From contig JAHDBD010000007.1 of the NCBI GenBank assembly GCA_020630575.1, positions 124,001 to 188,000 on the forward strand: 64,000 nt of DNA, written 5' to 3'. The position numbers were made by a program, and so were the translations under genes. A model generated the notes under the pieces. That model ran no database searches. It worked only from the letters and a program-made list of their open reading frames with translations, and was not told the DNA's origin. Position 1 is the stretch's first letter. The number at the start of each line of letters is the position of its first letter. This document shows, one piece after another, positions 8,262-16,797 of the stretch. The DNA is from Bernardetia sp. Its GTDB lineage: Bacteria > Bacteroidota > Bacteroidia > Cytophagales > Bernardetiaceae.

Positions 8262-10085
8262 ATGTCAAACGTAGCAGAACAAGAAGCATTGAAAGAAGCC
8301 TTAAGAGGAGGTGAGTTTTTGATTAAAGAAACATCAGCAGAAGATATGTTTATTCCTGAGGAGTTTTCAGAAGAACAACAAATGATGGCGAAAGCCACTG
8401 ATGATTTTGTTGATATGGAAATTACTCCTATTGCAGAGAAAATTGATAAAATGAATGACCCAAAACTTATGCCTTCACTTTTGGACAAAGCTGGCGAATT
8501 AGGTCTTTTAGGAATTGGTGTTCCAGAATCTTTGGGAGGACTTGGAATGGACTTTAATACAACAATGCTTATTGCTGATGTTGTAGGTTCGGCAGGTTCA
8601 TTCTCAACAGCTTACGGAGCGCATACAGGAATTGGAACGCTTCCAATTTTGTATTATGGTAATGAAGAGCAGAAGAAAAAATATATTCCTAAACTTGCTA
8701 GTGGTGAATGGAAAGCATCTTATTGTTTGACTGAGCCTGATGCAGGTTCGGATGCAAACTCTGGAAAAACTAAAGCTGTTTTGTCAGCAGATGGAAAATC
8801 ATATTCTATTACAGGACAAAAAATGTGGATTACAAATGCAGGTTTTGCAGATGTAATGATTGTTTTTGCTCGTATCGAAGATGACAAAAATCTTTCTGCA
8901 TTTATTGTTGAGAGTGCTTTTGGTGGAATTACAATGAACGAAGAAGAGCAAAAATTAGGTATCAAAGGTTCTTCTACTCGTCAAGTATTCTTTAATGACA
9001 CAGTTGTTCCTGTTGAAAATATGCTTTCTGAGCGTGGCAACGGTTTCAAAATTGCTGTAAATATTTTGAATATTGGTCGTATCAAATTGGGTGCTGGTGT
9101 TCTTAATGGTTGTCGTCAAGTAATCCGTCATTCAGTTCGTTATTCTAATGAGCGCAAGCAATTTAATACTCCTATTTCTTCTTTTGGAGCTATTAAGTAT
9201 AAATTAGCAGAAATGACAGCTCGTAATTATGCGACAGAATCATTATGTTATATAGCAGGTCAAGATATTGATGACCGTATTACTTACCTACGTAAATCGG
9301 GTATGGATGTAGCTGAATCTAAACTTAAAGGGGTAGAAGAATTTGCTATTGAATGTGCAATTGCTAAAGTTCATGGTTCTGAAACACTTGATTATGTAGT
9401 AGACGAAGGCGTTCAGATTTATGGAGGAATGGGCTTCTCAGAAGATGCTCCAATGGCTCGTGCATATCGTGATGCACGTATTGCACGTATCTATGAAGGT
9501 ACAAATGAAATTAATCGTATGCTTTTGGTAGGTATGATTATGAAACGTGCTGCAAAAGGTGATTTAGACGTTTTTTCTCACGCAATGGCAGTAGGAAAAG
9601 AACTTCTTCAAATGCCAGCTCCTGCAAATATTGACCGTACTCAGCCTTTTGCATCAGAAAAAGAGCTTATCGCTCGCATGAAAAAAGCTGTTTTGATGGT
9701 AGCAGGAAAAGCTGCTCAAACATTTGGTGCAAAACTTAATGATGAGCAAATCTTGCTTATGGCAGTTGCTGATATGATTATTGAAGTATATGCTGCAGAA
9801 GCTGCTATTCTTCGTGCTGAGAAATTAGTTCGTCATCATGGAGAAAGTGTTGATGGAATTAAAGCAAAATTAGCGACTCTTTATCTTCAATTAGCAGTAA
9901 ATAAATTAGAAGAAAAAGGACGTGAAGCAATCTCTTGCTTTGTAAAAGGTGATGAAATGCGTGTTCTTTTGATGGGCTTAAAACGTTTCACTAAGCACGA
10001 ACCAATCAATCAGCGTGAACTTCGTCATGAAATTGCTGATTTTATGATTGAGAAAAATGATTATGCTTATAAACTTTGGTCATAA
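8262..10085 (+). CDS. Acyl-CoA dehydrogenase, long C-terminal form
   Basis: FAD-dependent acyl-CoA dehydrogenase for the first step of beta-oxidation. N-terminal, middle and C-terminal ACAD domains are all present: YCLTEPDAGSDANS (FAD/substrate loop), MWITNAGFADV, and the RIYEGTNEINR motif holding the catalytic glutamate. At 607 residues it has a ~200-residue helical C-terminal extension beyond the basic ~380, as in VLCAD-like bacterial enzymes. It is a single-gene unit with its own terminator at 10178. Highly regular codon use suggests strong expression. Confidence 0.93.
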   Translation: MSNVAEQEALKEALRGGEFLIKETSAEDMFIPEEFSEEQQMMAKATDDFVDMEITPIAEKIDKMNDPKLMPSLLDKAGELGLLGIGVPESLGGLGMDFNTTMLIADVVGSAGSFSTAYGAHTGIGTLPILYYGNEEQKKKYIPKLASGEWKASYCLTEPDAGSDANSGKTKAVLSADGKSYSITGQKMWITNAGFADVMIVFARIEDDKNLSAFIVESAFGGITMNEEEQKLGIKGSSTRQVFFNDTVVPVENMLSERGNGFKIAVNILNIGRIKLGAGVLNGCRQVIRHSVRYSNERKQFNTPISSFGAIKYKLAEMTARNYATESLCYIAGQDIDDRITYLRKSGMDVAESKLKGVEEFAIECAIAKVHGSETLDYVVDEGVQIYGGMGFSEDAPMARAYRDARIARIYEGTNEINRMLLVGMIMKRAAKGDLDVFSHAMAVGKELLQMPAPANIDRTQPFASEKELIARMKKAVLMVAGKAAQTFGAKLNDEQILLMAVADMIIEVYAAEAAILRAEKLVRHHGESVDGIKAKLATLYLQLAVNKLEEKGREAISCFVKGDEMRVLLMGLKRFTKHEPINQRELRHEIADFMIEKNDYAYKLWS

Positions 10086-10177
10086 TTTGATTAAAAATCA
10101 AAAATTACGAGCTGAAATGTAGCTAATTACTATAAACTACATAAATTTGAAGTTCTATATTTTTGATAAATAAATTT

Positions 10178-10223
10178 AAAGCCTTATAAAGTTTCTTTTA
10201 TAGAAATTTTATAAGGCTTTTTT
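10178..10223 (+). terminator. Rho-independent terminator of the acyl-CoA dehydrogenase gene
   Basis: AAAGCCTTATAAA (10178-10190) pairs perfectly with TTTATAAGGCTTT (10208-10220) across a 17-base loop and is followed by T residues. Confidence 0.85.
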
Positions 10224-10246
10224 AGGTTTAAAGAATAAAATTGTTG

Positions 10247-10356
10247 TTACTCGCCCACCATCACAAAAGCACCCCAATAATACGGTTCAGAATATGTTGA
10301 TTTGAGTTTTAGTTGAGCAATTTTGAAGGCTTCTCGTTTTGATTTTCCACTCAAAA
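10247..10356 (-). pseudogene. Remnant of a second CHAT gene, 3' end only
   Basis: About 108 bases are nearly the same as the 3' end of the complete CHAT gene at 10789-10898, with roughly ten substitutions. Read on the minus strand it gives the last ~36 residues, ending in EPYYWGAFVMVGE and a TAA stop at 10247-10249. Similarity stops abruptly at about 10356 and no upstream CHAT sequence remains. It is therefore the scar of a lost tandem CHAT copy. Together with the full gene it brackets the small peptide gene. Confidence 0.85.
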
Positions 10357-10559
10357 TTTGGTTAAGTTACGGATTGTTAGTAAAGTATATTAACAAAAAA
10401 AATAAGATTTTTTGCTAAATTTTATAGAAGTATTTGTGAAAAGTTATTTTTCTTATTACCTTACAACTTTATTACATATATATAAGCTATTTATAACTGA
10501 GTAACTTACATAGTTGTAGTATTTTAATTTAATTCTTTATCATATTCAATACAACTATT

Positions 10560-10709
10560 ATGAATACTATAAAAAAAAGTAACTTGAAATCTAAATTTGC
10601 TAAATTCGCACTTTCTACTGAAGAAACTAAAGCTGTGAAAGGTGGTGATAGTATTGCTGGTGCTCTTCAGGAGGTTTCTTCAACGACTCCTGGAAAATTA
10701 AATTTATAA
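10560..10709 (+). CDS. Small double-glycine-leader peptide (putative RiPP/bacteriocin precursor), 49 aa
   Basis: An ATG-to-TAA frame of 49 codons. The N-terminal half is basic (MNTIKKSNLKSKFAKF) and runs into LSTEETKAVKGG, which matches the double-glycine leader pattern (L-S-x-E-E-x-K-x-V-x-G-G) of peptides cut by C39 or other cysteine peptidases and of Bacteroidota natural-product precursors. The predicted core after Gly29 has 20 residues, is Ser/Thr-rich and has no Cys. A 14-bp stem terminator follows 13 bases after the stop, so it is a discrete transcription unit. No transporter or modification enzyme is nearby; the adjacent CHAT peptidase is the only candidate partner (inference). Confidence 0.72.
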   Translation: MNTIKKSNLKSKFAKFALSTEETKAVKGGDSIAGALQEVSSTTPGKLNL

Positions 10710-10722
10710 GACATGTTTTTTC

Positions 10723-10762
10723 ATAATCTAACCAATTTTTTTATTGGTTAGATTATTTTTTT
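10723..10762 (+). terminator. Terminator of the small peptide gene
   Basis: ATAATCTAACCAAT (10723-10736) and ATTGGTTAGATTAT (10743-10756) form a perfect 14-bp stem with a 6-T loop, followed by T residues. It supports real transcription of the small frame before it and separates it from the convergent CHAT gene. Confidence 0.88.
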
Positions 10763-10788
10763 GAATAAATAGATATTTGTTTTACTTC

Positions 10789-13494
10789 TTACTCTCCCAC
10801 CATTACAAAAGCACCCCAATAGTAAGGTTCATTATATTTTTCTTTGAGTTTTAATTGAGCAATTTTGAAGGCTTCTCGTTTTGATTTTCCACTCAAAAGA
10901 TTGTCATAAAAAGTAACCATCAAAAGCTGTGTAGCTTCATCACTTACTTTCCAAAGCGACATAATAAGCGTTTTTGCACCTGCTTGTCGGAAAGCTCGTT
11001 GAAGTCCATAAACTCCTTCTCCATTATGGACATCTCCCAAACCAGTTTCACAAGCTGATAAAACGACTAATTCAGTTCCATCAAGATTGAGGTTCATGGC
11101 TTCTTCGGCTGAGAGAATTCCATCTTCTTGTCCTGTTTGTGGATTTTGGCAACCTGCAAGTAAAAGCCCACTTCTAAGAAACGGATTTTGTAACAAATTT
11201 CTATCTTCTGCTTCTTGCATTGTTGTTACTTTGCTATCTGGAATTTGATTGATAAAGAAACCATGTGTTGCAATATGTAAAATAGTTGGGTTTTCTAATT
11301 CTTTGATGTTTTCTTCGGTAGCTTCTTTATTTTGTAGAAGTGTAGTATTGACCTTTTTTTGCGCAAATAAATCATTGATTTGATTGGTTTCTACTTTTGT
11401 TCCTTCCAAAACTGGAACGACAGTTTGCTGTCCTACTACACGCTGCAAACCATTCAGACTTCTGTCTTCTCCATTTACTTTTAGTGTGTCTTTTCCATTC
11501 AAATTATAAGCAGGATAACCTAACAAGTAGGTTTTATAATTTTCAAAACTTTCACTCAAGTCTATATTTTTTTCTCCTCTTTCTTTGCGCTCTATCAAAT
11601 CTCTACTGCTAGTAATGAGTTGAATACTTTGTTCTTCTAACAGATATTTTTCTGTTTTGGGATTTAAAAGTGTATTTATATTTACTTTATGATAGACACC
11701 ATCAGGCGAAAAATAGATTTTTGAGTATCCTTTCTCTGATAGACTATCCAATTTATCTTGAATTGGTTTCCAATATTGATTGTATGATTCCTTATTTTCT
11801 AATTGAAAATCAACATTATTTTGATAAAAAAATAAAGCTCCATTTTCTAGTTCTTGTCCATTCTCCAAAACTAAAAGTTCTGGATTTTCTTGTGTTTCTT
11901 GTGTTACAATAAGTGCCACGTATACTGTATCTATTTCGTTTCCTTCCCTATCATATTTTATCAAATGAAGCATTTCGATGGCAGCTTCTTTATCAGTAAT
12001 ACTTTCTCTGACTTGTTGCCATCTGTATTCTTTTTTTGTGGTATTTTGCTTAAATGAAGCCGATTTTTTGGAAATTTCTCGTTCTAGTTCGTTGATATCA
12101 GAAGCTATTTTTTTCATATCTACACTATTGTCTCGCTCTTCTATTGGAGTTTGTAGAAGACTGATATAATTTTCTTTTTTCTTTTTCCAATTTTCATATT
12201 GTTTAATGAGTTGTTGGTCATTACTATTCAAAATCTGCTTTTTCATTTTTTGAGTAGAAGAAAATATAATTCCTTTTGTAAAGAGTATTTCATCGAAAAG
12301 TTGTCCACTCATTTTTTTATTTTGAGGATAATAAGAGACTGCATAATCTGTAAAGTCCTCAAATACAAATACTATATCGTTATAATATAAGTTTTTCTCC
12401 TCTTCTGAAAGTGTAGGAAACAACCTATTAATTTGTTTTTTTTTGTTTCTTATTGCGTCTTTATAAAAACTATCAGCTGTTTGATAGTGTTGTTGAACTT
12501 TGTAAAGATTTGCTAAATTGAAACAAGAAAGGGCATAGTCTGGATGATCTTTTCCAAGAGCATTTTGATAGATAGAAAGAGCTTGTTTATGAAATTTTTC
12601 AGCTTGTTTATATTTTCCTTGCATTGTATATAAGTCAGCTATATTATTTATATCATCAGCAAATATAGGATCATTTTCACTAAAAATTTTCTTATCTATT
12701 TTGATAGCTTTTTTATAATAAGGTTCTGCTTTTTCATACATTTTTTGGTCTGAATATAAATTGCCTAAGTTATTGCAAATAGAAGAATATCCTTCATCTT
12801 GCTGTCCAAACTTTTTTTCATAAATTTCCATTGCCTTAAAATATAATTCTTCTGATTTCTTAAACTCTCCTTGGTCTGAGTAAAGATTTGCCAAATCTTC
12901 ACATATTATACCATACCACAAATCATTTCTACCTAATTTCTTCTCAATAAGCGATTGTAGCTTTAGATAAATGGGTTCTGATTTTTTGTATAAAGATTGT
13001 TCGTAGTATATGTCAGCAAGTCCTCTTAAAACACGAAAATAAAATTCATTCTCTTTTTCTCCTAATTGTTCATAAATCGTTCTTGCTTCTGTAAAAAGGT
13101 TTTCAGCTTTGACATAATTTGCATTTACTAAGTAAAAATTGGCTAAATAATAACAAGAACGAGCATAGTTGCCATTATTTTCTCCAACTACATTTTTATT
13201 GATATTTTTAGCTTCTTCTAAAATTGATTTAGCCTCTGGATAGCGCAACTCTTCCATATATAAGTATGCTAAATGGATTTGAACATTAGAATAGAGTGTA
13301 TCTTGTTTACCAAATTTATTTTCAATCTTTGAAAGGGAGGCTTGAAAATATTTTTCAGCTTTTCTATAGTTTTCATCTTCTAATAAATCTAAACCAATAC
13401 TATCTAATTCTTGATAACTTATTTTATCTAAATTTTGTCCGTAAGAAAAATAAATAAAAGAAGTAAAAATAATAGTGAATAAAGTAAACTTCAT
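10789..13494 (-). CDS. Exported TPR-CHAT cysteine peptidase
   Basis: CHAT proteins are caspase-like peptidases (clan CD), often joined to TPR scaffolds. A signal peptide (about 1-19, ending SYGQ) suggests export. Residues 25-350 hold seven or more TPRs of the 42-residue kinesin-light-chain type (DYALSCFNLANLYKVQQHY and relatives). A linker of ~150 residues precedes the CHAT domain (about 590-901). The catalytic pair is visible: His744 in ILHIATHGFF and Cys815 in LVVLSACETGLGD. The domain ends in the typical YYWGAFVMVGE. It is complete and convergent with the small peptide gene; a broken copy of its 3' end lies beyond that gene. Confidence 0.92.
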   Translation of the reverse strand: MKFTLFTIIFTSFIYFSYGQNLDKISYQELDSIGLDLLEDENYRKAEKYFQASLSKIENKFGKQDTLYSNVQIHLAYLYMEELRYPEAKSILEEAKNINKNVVGENNGNYARSCYYLANFYLVNANYVKAENLFTEARTIYEQLGEKENEFYFRVLRGLADIYYEQSLYKKSEPIYLKLQSLIEKKLGRNDLWYGIICEDLANLYSDQGEFKKSEELYFKAMEIYEKKFGQQDEGYSSICNNLGNLYSDQKMYEKAEPYYKKAIKIDKKIFSENDPIFADDINNIADLYTMQGKYKQAEKFHKQALSIYQNALGKDHPDYALSCFNLANLYKVQQHYQTADSFYKDAIRNKKKQINRLFPTLSEEEKNLYYNDIVFVFEDFTDYAVSYYPQNKKMSGQLFDEILFTKGIIFSSTQKMKKQILNSNDQQLIKQYENWKKKKENYISLLQTPIEERDNSVDMKKIASDINELEREISKKSASFKQNTTKKEYRWQQVRESITDKEAAIEMLHLIKYDREGNEIDTVYVALIVTQETQENPELLVLENGQELENGALFFYQNNVDFQLENKESYNQYWKPIQDKLDSLSEKGYSKIYFSPDGVYHKVNINTLLNPKTEKYLLEEQSIQLITSSRDLIERKERGEKNIDLSESFENYKTYLLGYPAYNLNGKDTLKVNGEDRSLNGLQRVVGQQTVVPVLEGTKVETNQINDLFAQKKVNTTLLQNKEATEENIKELENPTILHIATHGFFINQIPDSKVTTMQEAEDRNLLQNPFLRSGLLLAGCQNPQTGQEDGILSAEEAMNLNLDGTELVVLSACETGLGDVHNGEGVYGLQRAFRQAGAKTLIMSLWKVSDEATQLLMVTFYDNLLSGKSKREAFKIAQLKLKEKYNEPYYWGAFVMVGE

Positions 13495-13882
13495 AATAGT
13501 GAATATTAGTAGTGTAAAGTGATTTTAAAAACCACAATAAGACAAATTATTATATAAATCACAAAAACTAATAAATATATAACTATAGATTTGTGTGCTT
13601 GTTACTTCTTTTACTTTTCTCTAACAACGAACATATAGTAGAAAAGCTAAATTAGGAATACATTTTTTTACTGTGTAATTTTGTATTGTCAAAAGTATTT
13701 ACGAAATTTGCAACTCACTCATTTACAGATAGATATGTTTTTTACAAATTGAAGAAAATTCTGTTTTTTTTAATAATTATTAAAACAAAAACTATCCACA
13801 ACTGATTGATAAACAAGAATATAAACTTAGGCTAATAAGCTGAGTTAAATTATAATTTTTAAAATAAACTAGTTAAAACCAA
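13495..13882. other. Divergent intergenic region between CHAT and ahcY
   Basis: About 390 AT-rich bases that must hold promoters for both divergent genes. A candidate for ahcY is at 13680-13710. I see no SAH/SAM riboswitch fold, no RNA gene and no small frame with a convincing product. Confidence 0.5.
13680..13710 (+). promoter_or_regulatory. Candidate promoter of ahcY
   Basis: TTTG at 13680-13683 and GAAATTTG at 13703-13710 (one mismatch to TAnnTTTG) are separated by 19 bases, the usual Bacteroidota arrangement. It would leave a leader of about 165 bases. Confidence 0.35.
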
Positions 13883-15205
13883 ATGGTCGAAACAACAAAA
13901 GCCACTCGTTATAAAGTAAAAGACATCACTCTTGCAGAATGGGGTCGTCGTGAAATGCAATTAGCAGAAGCAGAAATGCCTGGACTTATGGCTCTTCGTG
14001 AAGAGTACGGAGATTCTCAGCCACTTAAAGGCGCACGCATTGCTGGTTGTCTTCACATGACAATCCAAACTGCTGTCTTGATAGAAACGCTTACTGCACT
14101 TGGTGCAGAAGTTACGTGGTCTTCTTGTAATATCTTTTCAACACAAGATCAAGCTGCTGCTGCTATTGCTGCAACAGGTGTTCCTGTGTTTGCTTGGAAA
14201 GGTATGAATGAGGAAGAATTTGACTGGTGTATCGAACAAACTCTTTTCTTTGGAGAAGGCGAAAATCGTAAGCCATTAAACATGATTCTTGACGACGGTG
14301 GCGACCTTACTAACATGGTTTTGGATCGTTATCCTGAATTAGTTGCTGGTATTGGTGGTATCTCTGAAGAAACTACAACTGGTGTTCACCGTTTGTATGA
14401 GCGTATGCGCAAAGGAACTTTGCCATTGCCTTGTATCAACGTAAATGACTCAGTTACAAAGTCTAAATTTGATAACAAATATGGTTGTCGTGAGTCTTGT
14501 GTAGATGCGATTCGTCGTGCTACTGACGTTATGATGGCTGGTAAAGTAGCTGTTGTAGGTGGTTATGGCGATGTAGGAAAAGGTTCTGCTGCTTCTCTTC
14601 GTGGTGCTGGTGCAAGAGTTATTGTTACTGAAGTTGATCCAATTTGTGCGCTTCAAGCTGCAATGGACGGTTTTGAAGTTAAGAAAATGATAAATGCTGT
14701 TAAAGAAGCTGATATTATCGTTACTGCAACAGGTAATAAAGACATCTTGACTAGCGAGCATTTCTTAAACATGAAAGATAAAGCTATCGTTTGTAATATC
14801 GGACACTTCGACAACGAAATCGATATGGCATGGCTAAACCAAACGTACGGAAAATCTAAAGTAGAAATCAAACCTCAAGTAGATTTGTATACTTTGGAAA
14901 ACAATAAACAAGTTCTTGTTTTGGCAGAAGGACGTTTGGTAAACTTAGGTTGTGCAACAGGACACCCTTCTTTTGTAATGTCTAGCTCATTCACAAACCA
15001 AGTATTGGCTCAATTAGAATTATATACTAATCGTGACGCTTATAAAAATGAAGTTTATACACTTCCTATGCACTTAGACGAAAAAGTTGCTCGTTTGCAC
15101 CTTTCTAAATTAAGCATTGAATTAGAAGAACTTTCTCAAGAGCAAGCTGAATATATCGGCGTAACTCCAGAAGGTCCTTATAAGCCAACATATTACCGTT
15201 ATTAA
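13883..15205 (+). CDS. ahcY: Adenosylhomocysteinase
   Basis: S-adenosyl-L-homocysteine hydrolase: NAD-dependent cleavage of SAH to homocysteine and adenosine, clearing the product of SAM methyltransferases. Family motifs are all present: [50 protein letters not shown] with the catalytic Lys/Asp, the NAD site [16 protein letters not shown], and the C-terminal KPTYYRY that reaches the NAD of the next subunit. The length of 440 residues is normal. It is monocistronic with a terminator after the stop. Confidence 0.97.
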   Translation: MVETTKATRYKVKDITLAEWGRREMQLAEAEMPGLMALREEYGDSQPLKGARIAGCLHMTIQTAVLIETLTALGAEVTWSSCNIFSTQDQAAAAIAATGVPVFAWKGMNEEEFDWCIEQTLFFGEGENRKPLNMILDDGGDLTNMVLDRYPELVAGIGGISEETTTGVHRLYERMRKGTLPLPCINVNDSVTKSKFDNKYGCRESCVDAIRRATDVMMAGKVAVVGGYGDVGKGSAASLRGAGARVIVTEVDPICALQAAMDGFEVKKMINAVKEADIIVTATGNKDILTSEHFLNMKDKAIVCNIGHFDNEIDMAWLNQTYGKSKVEIKPQVDLYTLENNKQVLVLAEGRLVNLGCATGHPSFVMSSSFTNQVLAQLELYTNRDAYKNEVYTLPMHLDEKVARLHLSKLSIELEELSQEQAEYIGVTPEGPYKPTYYRY

Positions 15206-15258
15206 TAGTGATAAATTTTTAGTGATTAATTAGTAATGACTGAAAATTTTTATTTAAT

Positions 15259-15296
15259 AAAAGCCACTAGCATTCATTTGTTAGTGGTTTTTTGTG
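15259..15296. terminator. Terminator between convergent ahcY and a membrane-protein gene
   Basis: AAAGCCACTAG (from 15259) pairs, with G-U wobbles, with TTAGTGGTTTT (15281-15291), followed by T-rich sequence. The minus-strand gene stops at 15299, so the hairpin can serve both genes. Confidence 0.75.
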
Positions 15297-15298
15297 TT

Positions 15299-16141
15299 TT
15301 ACCTTTTCCATTCTTGTTGTGCTTCTTTACTTAGAAGAAGCATAGCTAATCCCCAACCCAAGGAAGCAATACTCAATACTAATAGAAATATAAAACCAAG
15401 TATATACATTTTGTCCTTTTCACCATTAAAAGGCTTATTAAACATTAAAAACATAAATAAACCTATTAAACCAATACCCATTAATATACCTAATATGGCA
15501 GAGACCCAACTGCCTATTTTTGGAAATAACCAAAGCACTACACAAAGAACTAGAAATGTACTAGGAATGACAACCGTCCAAGTAGGTGCGCCAGCAGACA
15601 TTAGTAAAGGAAATAACAAAATGGCAAGTATAAAAGAAGTAAGAGAAACAATACGATTAGGTTTCCAAAAGGTAGTAATATGATTTTCTTCTTTATCAAC
15701 TAAAAAATCGACATCTAAATAGTCATTATATTCAGCGTACTCAATTTTATTTTCTTGAAATTGACTGATTTTTGAGAAAGCTAACAGAAATAAAAAAACA
15801 GCAGGAGTAACAGTTGGAGTTAATGCAATCAAATATTCTATTGTTTTGTTGGATATAAACAGAATAGCTATATACTCTATTAAAAAAAATAGAGAAAGAA
15901 GATAAGAAATGTTCTTAGAAGTTTTTGATGAGGTAGTTTGCCAGCTCAATGCTCCGAAAAATGAAAATAAACTAATAACTCCAAGCAAAATCACAAAAAA
16001 AGACTCTTTTTTTCTAATCAATGAATACAAAGACCATTTTGCTTCATTTGATAGATATAATACAAAAATACTCAAACAGAATACCCCTATTGTAAAATGA
16101 ATAAGTGAAATGGAATGTTGAATAGGTTTGTTAGCTATCAT
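15299..16141 (-). CDS. Multi-pass membrane protein of unknown function
   Basis: 280 residues with about eight hydrophobic segments arranged in two blocks (residues ~10-135 and ~160-270) around a polar middle that contains an acidic YAEYNDYLDVDFLVDKEEN stretch. I do not recognise the family. The two four-helix halves suggest an internal duplication or a small-molecule channel/stabiliser fold (inference). It is convergent with ahcY and shares its terminator. A weak downstream partner is not evident. Confidence 0.6.
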   Translation of the reverse strand: MIANKPIQHSISLIHFTIGVFCLSIFVLYLSNEAKWSLYSLIRKKESFFVILLGVISLFSFFGALSWQTTSSKTSKNISYLLSLFFLIEYIAILFISNKTIEYLIALTPTVTPAVFLFLLAFSKISQFQENKIEYAEYNDYLDVDFLVDKEENHITTFWKPNRIVSLTSFILAILLFPLLMSAGAPTWTVVIPSTFLVLCVVLWLFPKIGSWVSAILGILMGIGLIGLFMFLMFNKPFNGEKDKMYILGFIFLLVLSIASLGWGLAMLLLSKEAQQEWKR

Positions 16142-16233
16142 AATTATAGAAAATTATATAAAAAAAGTATTTCATTCTAAATATAAGAATAAAATGCCTG
16201 TTTACTTTTTATTACTATCTAAAAAAGAGTTTT

Positions 16234-16653
16234 TTATTTCTTTTTAGAAACTAACCATTCTTTTGCTCCTGCTCTTTCTTCAAAATAAGCAATTCTAAAT
16301 TTATTATTAATTGCCATAAGTGATTTAAGTAATACTTGTGCTGCAATGCGTTGAAAGGTTGTACTTGATTTTATTACTGCAACTTCAAAATTTGTTCCTA
16401 GTTGCTTTTGAAGCATCGGCATAAATTTTAAGACTAACCAAGCTCTTGATTTGGAAGAAACATTTCCTACATTTTCTTGATTAAATAAAACTTTATTATA
16501 ACCTTGTGTTTTTTTTGGGTCTAAAAGAAGCATAAAAACTTCTTTATATTCTTCTTCATTTATATCGCCCTCCATCTTAATAAGTATATACTCCTCTTTG
16601 TTATTAACAAAAGAAGTAATGGATTTGTCAGGGCTTTCGTAAAAAGGCATCAT
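16234..16653 (-). CDS. STAS/SEC14-like small protein
   Basis: 139 residues without signal peptide or membrane helix. The pattern is strand-strand-helix-strand with YILIKMEGDINEEEYKEVF early and FRIAYFEERAGAKEWLVSKK at the end. This closely matches the SpoIIAA/STAS-like proteins common in Cytophagales, in which the tail FF...EAKEWL is characteristic. Another member is at 58825-59268. The function is unknown; members are thought to be small regulatory or lipid-binding domains. Assignment is from fold-like pattern only. Confidence 0.6.
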   Translation of the reverse strand: MMPFYESPDKSITSFVNNKEEYILIKMEGDINEEEYKEVFMLLLDPKKTQGYNKVLFNQENVGNVSSKSRAWLVLKFMPMLQKQLGTNFEVAVIKSSTTFQRIAAQVLLKSLMAINNKFRIAYFEERAGAKEWLVSKKK

Positions 16654-16797
16654 AACGGTATGACTTGTAAGTAATGGCTATTTGTGAGTATATTATAATT
16701 TACAAAAGAACAAAATTTATTTTCGTTTAGCAAAAATACTACTTTTATGAAATTTTTAACTAAAATTAAATTAAAAATTACTCTTACAAAGTGCTAT

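Noticed and set aside
8102-8488. Minus-strand frame overlapping the acyl-CoA dehydrogenase start
   Set aside because: It runs through the promoter and into the coding region on the other strand; no motif and low-complexity product.
13495-13882. SAH or SAM riboswitch upstream of ahcY
   Set aside because: No conserved SAH/SAM aptamer core is visible by eye, and such riboswitches are rare in Bacteroidota.
15294-15683. Plus-strand frame opposite the membrane protein at 15299
   Set aside because: Pure antisense shadow with no recognisable domain.
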